A stretch of 64,000 nt of DNA from Macrosoma leucophasiata (taxonomy: Eukaryota > Arthropoda > Insecta > Lepidoptera > Hedylidae): NCBI GenBank assembly GCA_036365455.1, contig JAWQUS010000008.1, positions 21,001,501 to 21,065,500 on the forward strand, written 5' to 3'. The notes beneath the pieces are model-generated. The model was not told the DNA's origin. It made no database searches and saw only the letters and a program-made list of their open reading frames with translations. Both the position numbers and the translations under genes were made by a program. Every line of letters starts with the position of its first letter. Position 1 is the first letter of the stretch. Of this stretch, positions 63,950-64,000 are shown piece after piece.

Positions 63950-64000
63950 AAAAAAATTGAATGAAATTAAGTGGTTTTAGTTGTGTTTGCTGGACATAAT

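Overview
The window looks like nuclear DNA of a moth or butterfly (Lepidoptera). It is A+T-rich, gene-poor and crowded with short interspersed elements whose layout matches repeat families I know from lepidopteran genomes. These include a Bm1/Metulj-like SINE ending 'CTGCATGCTTGTTTGCCAC' plus poly-A, Helitron-like termini ending 'CAGCTAG|T', a GACA-microsatellite family bounded by 'CGGAACCCTAA', and RTE tails of (CATA)n. Family names are from memory and not searched. No bacterial, plasmid or viral gene organisation is visible.

Terms used below. SINE-1: about 280 bp, Bm1/Metulj-like, roughly 34 copies and fragments in two subfamilies. 1A has 'ATACTTGCCGCTAAATGG' and 'TAATTTCCGGCACAGAGG'; 1B has 'CTATCTGCCGCCAAATGG' and 'TAATAACTATCACAGAG'. 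SINE-2: about 310 bp, tRNA-like head and a tail resembling an RTE LINE 3' end. SINE-3: about 340-370 bp, 5S-rRNA-like head. SINE-4: tRNA-like head with a CTTTCTGTTTTTT tail. Helitron-like: 5' TC, 3' CTAG before a host T.

Genes. There is one convincing RNA gene, tRNA-Leu(AAG) at 3011-3091 on the minus strand. The best protein-coding candidate is a two-exon plus-strand gene. Exon 1 (44133-44211) encodes a signal peptide and ends at a GTAAGT donor in phase 1. An acceptor at 63860 opens a phase-matched exon (63861-63949) ending in a stop codon, so an intron of about 19.6 kb packed with repeats would fill the right third of the window. A GC-rich block at 20880-21012 ending in a GTAAGT donor may be a non-coding first exon of something. 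A 56-codon coding-like block lies at 57425-57592 on the minus strand. All other recognisable coding sequence belongs to retroelements: an ORF1-like protein with one frameshift (23557-24602), a non-LTR C-terminus (2770-2958, minus), a jockey-like RT C-terminus (53450-53878), an RTE C-terminus (54059-54272) and smaller tails.

Layout. 1-3 kb: SINE-1, microsatellite family, LINE tail. 3.0 kb: tRNA gene. 4-8.5 kb: foldbacks, tRNA-like fragments, Helitron-like elements. 8.5-13 kb: mostly unannotated. 13-23 kb: retroelement tails, SINE-1, a foldback at 17.2 kb, a head-to-head SINE-2 pair at 19.6-20.3 kb. 23.4-24.7 kb: ORF1-only element. 25.2 kb: hAT-type MITE with perfect target duplication. 30-38 kb: SINE-3 nested in a Helitron, complete SINE-2, Harbinger-type MITE. 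40-47 kb: Helitron-like elements, candidate gene start, a four-copy composite repeat and a MITE. 47-64 kb: nested SINE/LINE insertions inside the putative intron, a large inverted repeat at 62.9-63.3 kb and the candidate last exon.

Limits: everything was read by eye. Repeat borders are usually good to 5-20 bases unless a target-site duplication is stated.
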